From F23-B02 sp963590435 (lineage in GTDB: Bacteria > Bacillota > Clostridia > Oscillospirales > Oscillospiraceae): a stretch of DNA of 18,536 nucleotides. The notes below the pieces were generated by a model. It was given only the letters and a program-made list of their open reading frames with translations, was not told the DNA's origin and made no database searches. Positions 1 through 7,829 of the stretch are shown here, piece after piece. The position numbers and the translations under genes are program-made. The stretch covers positions 1 to 18,536 of the forward strand of contig CAVAPG010000030.1 of NCBI GenBank assembly GCA_963590435.1. The letters run 5' to 3'. Every line of letters begins with the position of its first letter. Within the stretch, counting starts at the first letter, position 1.

Positions 1-168
1 CCAGATAGTATTGTTGATGGAGATGTTATAATTCTTTATTTTACAGTCTCTAGTTCTGCTAGTGGGACGCATAAAATAAGTGTGTCTACAGATGCTGACA
101 ATACATACGATGCAAATTTTGAAACGCTGAACTTCGCAAGCGCATCTGGCAGTATCACAATAAAGTAG
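1..168 (+). CDS. C-terminal end of a cohesin-like surface protein (partial)
   Basis: The window opens inside this gene; 55 codons remain before a TAG stop at 166-168. The visible residues follow the last strands of a cohesin-type beta sandwich: an acidic GDG-like turn, hydrophobic strands (VIILYFTV), an 'ASGTHKISV' stretch and a closing 'GSITIK' strand. The next two proteins end their cohesin domains with the same kind of pattern, so this is probably a third tandem cohesin protein. It stops straight after the domain, with no visible membrane anchor or sortase signal. The coding sequence is visibly AT-rich, like the next gene. Assignment rests on the pattern of a short tail and the neighbours, so it is only moderately sure; the N-terminal part is outside the window. 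Confidence 0.55.
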   Translation, partial: PDSIVDGDVIILYFTVSSSASGTHKISVSTDADNTYDANFETLNFASASGSITIK

Positions 169-184
169 GCATAGAATAGAAAAA

Positions 185-216
185 GGAGCTCATAAGTTCA
201 ACAAATTATGAGCTCC
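185..216 (+). terminator. Perfect 11-bp inverted repeat between two cohesin genes
   Basis: GGAGCTCATAA (185-195) pairs perfectly with TTATGAGCTCC (206-216) around a 10-nt loop. It lies 17 nt after the stop of the upstream gene. No T-run follows (the next bases are GAGGAAAAAGG), so it looks more like an mRNA-stabilising or attenuating hairpin than a classical intrinsic terminator. Its right arm contains an ATG at 208 that is in frame with the downstream gene but would be buried in the stem. Confidence 0.6.
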
Positions 217-228
217 GAGGAAAAAGGC

Positions 229-855
229 ATGCAGATTCGTACAGTGAAAAAAATCTATCAAATAACACTTATAACGATTTTTATATTTGTGCTTCTGTCT
301 AATCCTGTATTAGCTGATGCGGCAACAAAAATATACGGAGATAATATACAGTGCAATTCCGGCGAAACCGTAGAATATTCTGTTAAAATTTCGGGGAATC
401 CCGGGATGACTGCGTTTGTTATCGGCGCGGTCTGTGAGGATGACTGGATTTACTTCGGAGATGAGGTGAAACAGGGGGATTTTACATCTGAAGGTACTTT
501 CACAGGCGAAAATGATGTAAGGTTCATAAACGCCGCATGGTACAACGTGGACGGAGTAAAGGGCGACGGGACACTGTTCACCTTTGATGTGCATGTTTCG
601 CCCAGCGCACCCAGCGGAGAATATCCGATTGAGGTTCTTGTTTCGCAGGAAAATATCATAGACGGAGACTTAAATGAAATTGAATATGAGGCTATTGACG
701 GCTGTATAGATGTAACTCATGTCGAGCCGGATATGTCATCATATATGGAAAATGAAAGCACATTGAGTACCACGGCAATAGTTCTTATTGCCATAGCTGC
801 GGTGGGCATGGTGTTGCTGGCCGTGTTTATGTTAAAAAAATACAAAAAGAGATAA
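229..855 (+). CDS. Membrane-anchored cohesin-like surface protein
   Basis: A small secreted protein of 208 residues from the ATG at 229. This start is preferred to the in-frame ATG at 208 because GAGG (217-220) lies 8 nt upstream, the resulting N-terminus is a normal signal peptide (Arg/Lys-rich start, hydrophobic ITLITIFIFVLLS core, cleavage near ADA), and the 208 ATG sits inside a hairpin stem. The mature part (about residues 33-165) has cohesin-like features: 'VKISGNPGMTAF', a 'GDGTLFTFDV' strand, 'SGEYPIEVLV' and a closing 'GCIDVTHV' strand. A C-terminal hydrophobic helix (TTAIVLIAIAAVGMVLLAVFML) followed by KKYKKR should anchor it in the cell membrane, cohesin outside. By analogy with cellulosome anchoring proteins, it could hold a dockerin-bearing partner on the cell; the dockerin protein encoded 47 bp downstream is an obvious candidate. 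The partner is inferred. Confidence 0.75.
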   Translation: MQIRTVKKIYQITLITIFIFVLLSNPVLADAATKIYGDNIQCNSGETVEYSVKISGNPGMTAFVIGAVCEDDWIYFGDEVKQGDFTSEGTFTGENDVRFINAAWYNVDGVKGDGTLFTFDVHVSPSAPSGEYPIEVLVSQENIIDGDLNEIEYEAIDGCIDVTHVEPDMSSYMENESTLSTTAIVLIAIAAVGMVLLAVFMLKKYKKR

Positions 856-902
856 AAATCCGGCAAAAGATAAACAGCAAAAATTGACAAGAGGAGAAAA
901 GT

Positions 903-3900
903 ATGAAAAAAGTAATTTCCCTGCTTTTGTCACTGATAATGATTTTAACGTTGCTGCCGATAAATATACTGGCAGATACAACACCGACATTCAGTGTTGA
1001 AAGCACCTGGGCAAAGCCGGGATCCACAGTAAATGTGGATGTCACGGTTAAGGATAACCCGGGATTAATATCCGCAAACCTTGAGTTTACGCTCCCCGAC
1101 GGACTGTCAATAGTCGGAGCAACCGCCGGTGATGCATTCTCGGCGCTCACGATGACAGCTCCATCGGAATTAACTGAAGATGGATCAGTAACAGGAAAAT
1201 GTACCTTTATTTGGTCTACTTCGGATATTAATGATGAGGATATTAAGGATGGCGTAGTACTTAGCCTGCAAATCAAGATTGCAGACGATGCTACAGTTGA
1301 CAATGTGCTTGATATATCTGTTTCAGCACCCAGCGACTATTTTTATGGGAAAGACATTAATGAAATCCCTGTGTCCACTGAAAACGGTAGCATCAGTGTT
1401 ATCGATTATTTACCGGGTGATGTCACTGCGGATGGAAAGATTAATACGAAAGATGTTATTTACATTCTCCGCTACATAGTCGATGGTTGTAAAACAAACC
1501 CCAATGGATACAATGTGTCTCTAAAGGAAGAAGCAGCAGATGTCACTGCGGATGGAAAGATTAATACGAAAGATGTTATTTACATTCTCCGCTACATAGT
1601 CGATGGTTGTAAAACAAACCCCAATGGTTACAACATAAAGCTGCTTCCGGGATATAAGACGTGCGCGCATTCCGATATGCAGCATGTGGAAGCAAAAGCC
1701 GCTACCTGCACGGAGAAAGGCAATATAGAATATTGGTATTGCTCGGACTGCGATAAGTACTTTACCGATGCAGCAGGCAAGGGAAGAGTTGAAGTTAAAG
1801 ATACTGACATCACTGCGCTCGGCCATGATGTAGTGATTGATGAGGCAGTTCCGGCGACCTCTACATCAACCGGTCTGACGGAAGGCTCACACTGCGCAAG
1901 ATGCAATAAGGTCCTTGTGGAACAGATAGTAATTCCGATACCTGAACCGGAAGAGTATGCTATAACATATGAAATAGCCGACGATACGGACACCTACCTT
2001 GCTCAGCAGACGATTGAGAACCCGAATCCGAACACATATAAGACCGGAAGTGCTGTAACGCTTCAAAAGCTTGTTGTTCCGGGCTATGATTGGGTCGGCT
2101 GGTATGACGAAGACGGCAACAAGGTTGAACGAATTTCGGCTGATTCGACCGGTGCTGTTTCCTTGAAAGCAAAGCTGACACCGCATGCATACACCCTTCA
2201 GTTTACCGTTTCAATAGAAGGCCTTGATACGCTTGAGAAAGATAAGGTCAAGGATACAACTTATTATGTCAATGCAAAAACCGCACTTCCCAATCTTACG
2301 ATGGATAAGTACATTTTTGTCGGTTGGACTGATGAAGACGGCAACCTGTATAAAACAAACGACATAAATGTCATTCCCCAGGGTACAACAGGTGATTTGA
2401 TCCTTAAGGATAACTGGGTCAGCGTCAGGAATCTTGCCTCGGCAAAAACAAAATTGGATGATCCTCTGGTTGTTGAAGATACTGACAACAAGAGAATTTA
2501 TTTCACCTACGAGATAGGCACAATTTCCAATGTTCCTCTGGAAACATTAGTGACACTTGAATCAGCCAACGGCTTGATTAGCTACAAGGAATTCACAAAG
2601 GAAACGAGCCTTACATCGGAGACCATGGAAAAAATCGGCTCGACCTTAAGTAAGGAAACGACTGATTCAACGCAATTTACCTTGAGTAAAGAGCTGACTG
2701 ATATGACGGAGCTGAGTGAGAAATACAGTGAGCAGAACGGTTTTGACCGTCAAACGATTGATACTCAGTCCCGCAGTAAGACCAATACACAGAGCATCAG
2801 CACAAGCCAGGGCGGATCAAGTGAAAATTATGTGTACAATGATGTTAAGACAAAGGATTCAAAAAACGAGAACTATGTCCTTAACACCAACTTCGATACG
2901 GGTGCCAGCAATGAATTGACCTTGGGTGCGAAGAACACAACAGAAGCGTCGGCCGGAGTTGAATTCCCGATCGATATCCTTAGTGTTAATGCGGGTGTCA
3001 AAAATACTACGGAGCTTTCCGCCACAAATACGACCAAGGCCTACATGGACTTCTCTGTCGGAACAACATCGACATGGAACAGAGACTCTTCCCTTGAAAC
3101 GCAGCAGACAAACAGCTCCACAAGCACCAAAAACTGGAACACCACATCCGCGGCATCAACTGCATCTACAGTGAGCAACACCAGCAGTATTTCAGAAGCG
3201 ATACATGAACTTATATCCAGCGAATATGGATACGGCAAGACTTATTCCGAGAAAAACGGCAACAGTGAGATGCGTGGAACAACATCCTCAGCAGGTGAGA
3301 CCACAAGCAAGGATTATGCAATCACCTTCTCAACGGAAACGATTACAACCGAAAAAACAAGCTATTCAACAACCGGATACACAACCGGCAGTTACCGTCT
3401 CATTGTCGCAGGAACACTTCATGTTTTCGCTGTCGTCGGCTATGATATAGCCAACAACGAATATTTCAACTATACATTCAGCGTTCTCGGAGACGGCTCC
3501 TGCAATGATGGCCCGACTGATATCATTGACTATTCATTTGACGGAACATTCAGCGACCGCGAGAACAGTGTTATTCCTTTTGAAGTACCGGCATATGTAA
3601 ATGAGTATGTGGATTCGCGCATTGCAAAGACAGACGGTCTTGAATATTCCTACGATAACAAGAACCATACTGCAACAGTTGAAGCTTACACCGGCACAGA
3701 CAGCGTTGTTTATGTACCGTCCTTCTGTGTTGACGCAGAAGGAACAGCTTACACGGTTACCGGCATCACATCCGATGTGTTCAAAGGAAATACATCGATC
3801 CAGGCTGTAAGCCTCGGCAGATATGTTTCCGAAATTCCTGACAGTGCATTTAGCGGCTGCACATCCCTGAAATATGTGATATGTCCGGCAGTAACCAAGA

Positions 3901-5660
3901 TAGGCAATAATGCATTCAACGGCTGCACTGCTATGGAAGAGTTTAAGCTTTCCAAGCAGATAACCTCGCTTGGTGAAAATGCTTTCGCCGGAGTTAAATC
4001 GGTAATTGCGGAAATCGGATATTCGGAAGAAGCTGAAGACCTGACAGCAGAATTGGCAAATTCGATAGAGCTGGCAGAAAATGCAGCATCTTGCGGCGCA
4101 AAATCGGTATCGCTTGATGTATCCGCGCTTCCGAGCGATGCAAAAGTTGACCTCGTCGTAAACAGCGGTGACAGCTTCACACTGAGCGGCGGCGGAAAAA
4201 CATTCACAGCCCTCACATTGGAGTCGAGAGCAACGAATACACGCATTGAGAAAATAACATTTGCCGATACGGCAAAGTACCCACTTAAGCTCTATTCCGA
4301 CAATGTAACGTTGTATAGCATTGACATTGAAAACTGCAAATCATTTGCACTTCTGCTTGGCAATTCGAAGACAAATCTCCTCCTCTCCGGAACAAATAAC
4401 ATAACAACCGCCGGAGAGAATGCGATAATTTGCAAGGATGTAGTTATCTCTTATACCAACAGCGGCAAACTCAATGTAAGCGGAAATGTATTGACATGCG
4501 GCAGCATAAGCGGAGAAACAACCAGACTTGTCGTAAACCCGGGTGAAATAAAAACCATAAGCACGGAGCTTTTTGACAAGTACGAAAAAGGCATCATCAA
4601 TATAACACTTGACCCCAACGGCGGAGCGCTTGCCGACGGTGATTCTTCTGCAATGACCGCATTCTTCGGAACTGCCATCGGCGAACTGCCAACGCCGACA
4701 AGAGATGGATTCACATTTGATGGATGGTATACAGAAGCAGAAAGCGGAGATAAAGTAACTGAAGATTATATATTCAGCACTGTCGGTGATGTGAAGATCT
4801 ATGCACATTGGACTGCGAATGGATATACCGTAAAGTGGAATAATGCAACTGGCGTCGTAATAGCCGTTGAAAGAACAAGCTCTCCGTATGCTAATCAGCT
4901 GACGGGTGCGCTCACTAGTGGTGCCGCGGTATACTATGGCGATGTACTCTCTGTGAAGTACACTGCTTCGACGGGTTATACTATCGGCAAAACCGGTGTT
5001 GAAAGTATTACGGTTGTCGGCAATGTGACATCAAGCGACATTTATGCATCCGCAACTCCGAACAGCTACACTTACAATATTGTATACAAATCCAGCAACG
5101 GAACCAATCTCGGAACTGCGACAGCAACCTACAAATACGGTACCACAAACACCATCTCGCCTCCTGCAAAGACGGGATATAACTCTCCGTCAGCTCAGAC
5201 CGTGAAATGGGATTCGGTTACGGCTAAGACAATAACCTTTACCTATACGCCGAAATCTGTTTCAACATCCCAGCAGGCCGCAAGCGGACAATGGTGGTGG
5301 TACAATAATTCAACTGGCATCACGTTCAGTGTACAGGCACAATATCAGAACAGGACAGCAAGTTCAGTGCAGGTTCGCCTGGTTTGGAATCAGACGATAA
5401 CGAAGAATTCGTATTATGGTTATAAGCAGCTATTTTATGCATCATGCGGTGGACAAAACACAGGCAATGTAACAATTTGTGAGAATACAACATGGGCGAG
5501 CAGTTCAAGCTCGGCAAGAACAGTAACCGCATATTCGGGATGGATGACGGTTCCGGTTTCCGCGACACAAACGAGCGTAACGATAGCCTGCGATTGGTTG
5601 ACCTATGGTACATCGGATAAAGGTTCGTGGAGTAAAACAATATCAATACCCACGTACTAA
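903..5660 (+). CDS. Giant secreted multidomain surface protein: cohesin, dockerin, InlB-type repeats, LRRs
   Basis: A 1585-residue exported protein with ribosome binding site GAGGAG shortly before the ATG. Approximate layout: signal peptide 1-24; cohesin-like domain 26-168; dockerin 171-246, two Ca-loop/helix segments each with DVTADGKINTKD; Cys-rich segment 252-345 with CSDC and CARC pairs; two InlB/Flg_new-type repeats 352-507 (GYDWVGWYDEDG, FVGWTDEDG); a Ser/Thr/Asn-rich region 508-825; a conserved-looking beta segment 829-908 (SYRLIVAGTLHVFAVVGYD, then IPFEVP); BspA-type leucine-rich repeats 933-1036 (SAFSGCTSLKYV, NAFNGCTAMEEF); a beta-helix-like segment about 1090-1220; a third InlB-type repeat 1230-1305 (DGFTFDGWYTEAESGDK); further beta repeats to 1450; and a Trp-rich C-terminal domain 1453-1585. 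No catalytic domain, sortase motif or SLH domain is visible. It is probably an adhesin or adaptor joined to other surface proteins by cohesin-dockerin pairing. Architecture is fairly sure; function is not. Confidence 0.8.
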   Translation: MKKVISLLLSLIMILTLLPINILADTTPTFSVESTWAKPGSTVNVDVTVKDNPGLISANLEFTLPDGLSIVGATAGDAFSALTMTAPSELTEDGSVTGKCTFIWSTSDINDEDIKDGVVLSLQIKIADDATVDNVLDISVSAPSDYFYGKDINEIPVSTENGSISVIDYLPGDVTADGKINTKDVIYILRYIVDGCKTNPNGYNVSLKEEAADVTADGKINTKDVIYILRYIVDGCKTNPNGYNIKLLPGYKTCAHSDMQHVEAKAATCTEKGNIEYWYCSDCDKYFTDAAGKGRVEVKDTDITALGHDVVIDEAVPATSTSTGLTEGSHCARCNKVLVEQIVIPIPEPEEYAITYEIADDTDTYLAQQTIENPNPNTYKTGSAVTLQKLVVPGYDWVGWYDEDGNKVERISADSTGAVSLKAKLTPHAYTLQFTVSIEGLDTLEKDKVKDTTYYVNAKTALPNLTMDKYIFVGWTDEDGNLYKTNDINVIPQGTTGDLILKDNWVSVRNLASAKTKLDDPLVVEDTDNKRIYFTYEIGTISNVPLETLVTLESANGLISYKEFTKETSLTSETMEKIGSTLSKETTDSTQFTLSKELTDMTELSEKYSEQNGFDRQTIDTQSRSKTNTQSISTSQGGSSENYVYNDVKTKDSKNENYVLNTNFDTGASNELTLGAKNTTEASAGVEFPIDILSVNAGVKNTTELSATNTTKAYMDFSVGTTSTWNRDSSLETQQTNSSTSTKNWNTTSAASTASTVSNTSSISEAIHELISSEYGYGKTYSEKNGNSEMRGTTSSAGETTSKDYAITFSTETITTEKTSYSTTGYTTGSYRLIVAGTLHVFAVVGYDIANNEYFNYTFSVLGDGSCNDGPTDIIDYSFDGTFSDRENSVIPFEVPAYVNEYVDSRIAKTDGLEYSYDNKNHTATVEAYTGTDSVVYVPSFCVDAEGTAYTVTGITSDVFKGNTSIQAVSLGRYVSEIPDSAFSGCTSLKYVICPAVTKIGNNAFNGCTAMEEFKLSKQITSLGENAFAGVKSVIAEIGYSEEAEDLTAELANSIELAENAASCGAKSVSLDVSALPSDAKVDLVVNSGDSFTLSGGGKTFTALTLESRATNTRIEKITFADTAKYPLKLYSDNVTLYSIDIENCKSFALLLGNSKTNLLLSGTNNITTAGENAIICKDVVISYTNSGKLNVSGNVLTCGSISGETTRLVVNPGEIKTISTELFDKYEKGIINITLDPNGGALADGDSSAMTAFFGTAIGELPTPTRDGFTFDGWYTEAESGDKVTEDYIFSTVGDVKIYAHWTANGYTVKWNNATGVVIAVERTSSPYANQLTGALTSGAAVYYGDVLSVKYTASTGYTIGKTGVESITVVGNVTSSDIYASATPNSYTYNIVYKSSNGTNLGTATATYKYGTTNTISPPAKTGYNSPSAQTVKWDSVTAKTITFTYTPKSVSTSQQAASGQWWWYNNSTGITFSVQAQYQNRTASSVQVRLVWNQTITKNSYYGYKQLFYASCGGQNTGNVTICENTTWASSSSSARTVTAYSGWMTVPVSATQTSVTIACDWLTYGTSDKGSWSKTISIPTY
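1419..1627 (+). repeat. Two identical 89-bp direct repeats encoding the dockerin segments
   Basis: Bases 1419-1507 and 1539-1627 are identical over 89 bp, including all third codon positions, with a 120-bp (40-codon) period and a short unique spacer. Each copy encodes the Ca-binding loop DVTADGKINTKD followed by a helix (VIYILRYIVDGC) and NPNG. Identity at silent sites points to recent duplication or gene conversion. Confidence 0.95.
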
Positions 5661-5722
5661 AGAATATTAAAGTCCTTTTCACTCAGAACGAACAGGCAAA
5701 CTAATCTGAGCAAAAAACTTCA

Positions 5723-5757
5723 GGCAGGGTATGCGGAAGAGCTCCGCATACCCTGCC
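5723..5757. terminator. Bidirectional terminator between convergent genes
   Basis: A perfect 15-bp stem (5723-5737 with 5743-5757, 5-nt loop) lies 62 bp after the stop of the giant surface protein and before the end of the minus-strand operon. On the plus strand it is followed only by TTT. On the minus strand a T6 run (plus-strand A6 at 5712-5717) follows after 5 nt. It probably stops transcripts from both sides. Confidence 0.75.
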
Positions 5758-5815
5758 TTTCCATATCCACGGCTGGGCAGCTGTTGACAATTGGGCGGCA
5801 GGCAGAAGCTAAGGA

Positions 5816-5848
5816 CACCCCCGACTGCGTGAAATGCGGTCGGGGGTG
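5816..5848 (-). terminator. Second hairpin after the racemase gene
   Basis: CACCCCCGAC (5816-5825) pairs with GTCGGGGGTG (5839-5848), and the stem can extend inward by TGC/GCG with one wobble. It lies 22 bp past the stop of the minus-strand LarA-family gene. The tail is poor in T, so it may protect the mRNA 3' end or act together with the hairpin at 5723-5757. Confidence 0.5.
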
Positions 5849-5870
5849 CTCGGCCGTATTATGCTGCCGG

Positions 5871-7166
5871 TTATTCCTGCTTGAGATACGGCAGACCTGT
5901 CTGTGGGCGAGGGTAGAACAAAACCTTCGGGCAGGCCTTTCCCGTGAGCCTGAGTGCGTATTCAAGCGCCTCCTGAGGATCCTTGACGGGTTCCATGAGC
6001 ATTGTTCGCGCTTCATCATCCGAGACATTCGGACAGCTGAGTATAACCTTTGCGCCCTTGCGGTATATTTTTTCAAGCAGCAGAACGTGGTCCATCTGAA
6101 TTTCGTAATTTTCTGTCGTCCAGCGCTCAATCTCCGCGAGAGTCCTGCCGGAGCCGAAGGCGCGAAGCATGTCGGGGGAGTTAACACCCTCGGCGCAGCC
6201 GCAAGTAAGCAGCGTCACGATGTCGCGGTCAAGGATTTCGGTCAGACCGATGAGCGCCTTTGCCGACTGATAAAAATCAATGTCCAGAGGCTGTCCCGGA
6301 CAGGTCACGATTACGTCGGGCTTTTCAATTTCCACGCCGAGATAATCGCGGACATATTTGACCGCCGCGCTGTGGCACTCGACAAGACCGCCGGTGAATA
6401 CCGCGGCGATTTTCATCTCGTTATTGAGAATGCAGTTTACGCCGAAGTCTATGCCGAAGAGCTCAGCGGCTTCGACCATGTCATCGCTGACGGGGTTGCC
6501 GTCAACTTTACCGATGGCGGATCTTTCATCGAGAATGCGCTCGGGGCGATGATTTATGCGAATAGTTTCCTCGGAAGATATACCGGGCAGGACAGACTTG
6601 CGTCCGCCGGAGAACCCGGCAAACTCGTGCGGCTCGACCTTTCCGATCTGAACATGGATATCGCACTCATATGCGCGGCGGTTGACCGTTACGGGAGTTC
6701 CGTTTGAGCTTTCGCCGAGGTAGATGAGATTGCTTTTGTCAAACGGCGTATGATTTACGCACTTGACCGCGCCGTACAGATCACCGAGGGCGCACTTCAT
6801 CTCCTCCTCCGTAGCGGGACGGTGAACTCCGATGGCAACGAAAAATGTTATGTCCTGCAGCTGTATGCCGCCCTTGACAAGCTCATCGACAGTGACATTG
6901 GCCATTGGCGCCGTAGGTATGCCGCGCGTGGCGTCGGATATTAATACGCAGGCTGTCTTTGCGCCTTTTTCTCGAACGATCTCGTACAGCGCTTTGCCGG
7001 ATACGGGATGGGCAAACGCCTTTTCGATTGCGTCAACCCCGTCTATTGCCGGAAGCTGGCGCGTCTGAACCATGCCGGCGCAGTTTTCCTCGGGCAATCG
7101 AAGCTCAATGCCGAGCATGCTGTCTTTGTATACGCATATCCCGTTCTTCTTTTCCAGTGAATACAT
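5871..7166 (-). CDS. larA: LarA-family nickel-pincer 2-hydroxyacid racemase/epimerase
   Basis: A cytoplasmic protein of 431 residues, full length for the LarA family. Signature segments occur in order: DATRGIPT (78-85), GVHRP (113-117), VEPHEF and GFSGGRKSVLPGI (177-196), INH (204-206) and DFYQSAKAL (297-305). Lys190 matches the lysine that carries the nickel-pincer nucleotide in Lactiplantibacillus LarA; His115, His180 and His206 match the catalytic and nickel-ligand histidines; Gln300 and Lys303 match further active-site positions. It should invert the configuration at the hydroxyl-bearing carbon of a 2-hydroxyacid. The family includes enzymes for substrates other than lactate, and this copy sits with a TRAP transporter and opposite a glycerate kinase/enolase fusion, so a substrate such as glycerate or another small hydroxyacid is more likely than lactate (inference). 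Start: AGGAGG 6 nt before ATG. No cofactor genes larB, larC or larE are in the window. Confidence 0.85.
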   Translation of the reverse strand: MYSLEKKNGICVYKDSMLGIELRLPEENCAGMVQTRQLPAIDGVDAIEKAFAHPVSGKALYEIVREKGAKTACVLISDATRGIPTAPMANVTVDELVKGGIQLQDITFFVAIGVHRPATEEEMKCALGDLYGAVKCVNHTPFDKSNLIYLGESSNGTPVTVNRRAYECDIHVQIGKVEPHEFAGFSGGRKSVLPGISSEETIRINHRPERILDERSAIGKVDGNPVSDDMVEAAELFGIDFGVNCILNNEMKIAAVFTGGLVECHSAAVKYVRDYLGVEIEKPDVIVTCPGQPLDIDFYQSAKALIGLTEILDRDIVTLLTCGCAEGVNSPDMLRAFGSGRTLAEIERWTTENYEIQMDHVLLLEKIYRKGAKVILSCPNVSDDEARTMLMEPVKDPQEALEYALRLTGKACPKVLFYPRPQTGLPYLKQE

Positions 7167-7183
7167 GATTTGCCTCCTGATGC

Positions 7184-7216
7184 AAAAATCGGAGGAGACA
7201 GCAGCCCCCTCCGATT
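7184..7216 (-). terminator. Terminator-like hairpin between dctQ and the racemase gene
   Basis: Read on the minus strand, AATCGGAGG (7216-7208) pairs with CCTCCGATT (7195-7187) around a 12-nt loop, and the stem runs into five T's (plus-strand A5, 7184-7188). It sits 17 bp past the dctQ stop and before the racemase ribosome binding site, so it could reduce read-through into that gene. Confidence 0.55.
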
Positions 7217-7232
7217 ACAGATTATTTTGCCG

Positions 7233-7772
7233 TTAAAGCTCGACGTCTTTGCCGCCGGTAAGATCCTCTTCAGGCTTTTCTATGCATGCATAATTGCCCT
7301 TGCCGGTGAAATCGCAAATGAAGTTGCGAAGCTCAAAGAGCGTGATCGGCACGAATGCAACGGGTATTGCCGCATAGGCCCAGACATACGCAATCCTGAG
7401 TGCGGGAGTCAGGCGGAAGCCTGCCTTTACGCAGTACTGCACGCCGATGACAATCATGAGAACGCAGATGCCGACAATGATAAGCTGTGTGAGCTTGGAC
7501 AGGAAATCCTGAACCTTTTTCGGCATATGTTCTTTGAAGACAACGATTGCAACATGCTCACGGCGTGCCGCAAGCACTGCCACGCTCAGCATTCCGAACC
7601 ACACAAGCATTATCTTCAGCAGCTCTTCCGACCATGTCAGTGAATTGTTCAGCACATAGCGGAATATGATGTGAGCCATGAGAATGCCTACCATGGACAC
7701 GAGAACAATTACGAGCAGCACCTTCATTATCTTAAAAACTACTTCGAGGGCTTTGTCTATTTTTTCAACCAT
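7233..7772 (-). CDS. dctQ: TRAP transporter small permease, DctQ family
   Basis: A 179-residue membrane protein, typical for the small subunit of TRAP carboxylate transporters. Four hydrophobic helices are visible: about 17-38 (MKVLLVIVLVSMVGILMAHI), 50-67, 92-113 and 129-145. The family hallmark 'SLTWSEELLKIMLVW' lies at about 44-58, between helices 1 and 2. The N-terminus is short and charged, with no cleavable signal. It is preceded by AAGGAG at good spacing and follows the binding-protein gene by 57 bp in the same direction. It would pair with the DctM subunit to form the membrane complex fed by the DctP lipoprotein. Assignment is secure at family level; the substrate cannot be told from this subunit. 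Confidence 0.9.
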   Translation of the reverse strand: MVEKIDKALEVVFKIMKVLLVIVLVSMVGILMAHIIFRYVLNNSLTWSEELLKIMLVWFGMLSVAVLAARREHVAIVVFKEHMPKKVQDFLSKLTQLIIVGICVLMIVIGVQYCVKAGFRLTPALRIAYVWAYAAIPVAFVPITLFELRNFICDFTGKGNYACIEKPEEDLTGGKDVEL

Positions 7773-7829
7773 TTGTCTTCTCCTTCCGGACGTGTCTTCG
7801 ACCGCTGCGGCGGTTAGACGTTAGAGAAA

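Noticed and set aside
208..228. ATG at 208 as start of the small cohesin protein
   Set aside because: It lies inside a hairpin stem and has no well-placed ribosome binding site, whereas ATG 229 has GAGG 8 nt upstream and a normal signal peptide.
1419..1627. Direct repeats as a CRISPR-like or mobile element
   Set aside because: There are only two copies, they are in frame, and they encode the two dockerin Ca-binding segments.
3225..3260. YGYGKTY in the giant surface protein as a MACPF signature
   Set aside because: It only loosely resembles the perforin-type motif, and no other MACPF features could be seen around it.
5816..5848. Hairpin as a strong intrinsic terminator
   Set aside because: The stem is strong but no T-run follows on either strand, so it was kept only as a weak terminator or stabiliser.
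5784..6707. 307-codon open frame on the plus strand opposite the LarA-family gene
   Set aside because: It is antisense to a gene with clear catalytic motifs; its own translation shows no domain and no ribosome binding site.
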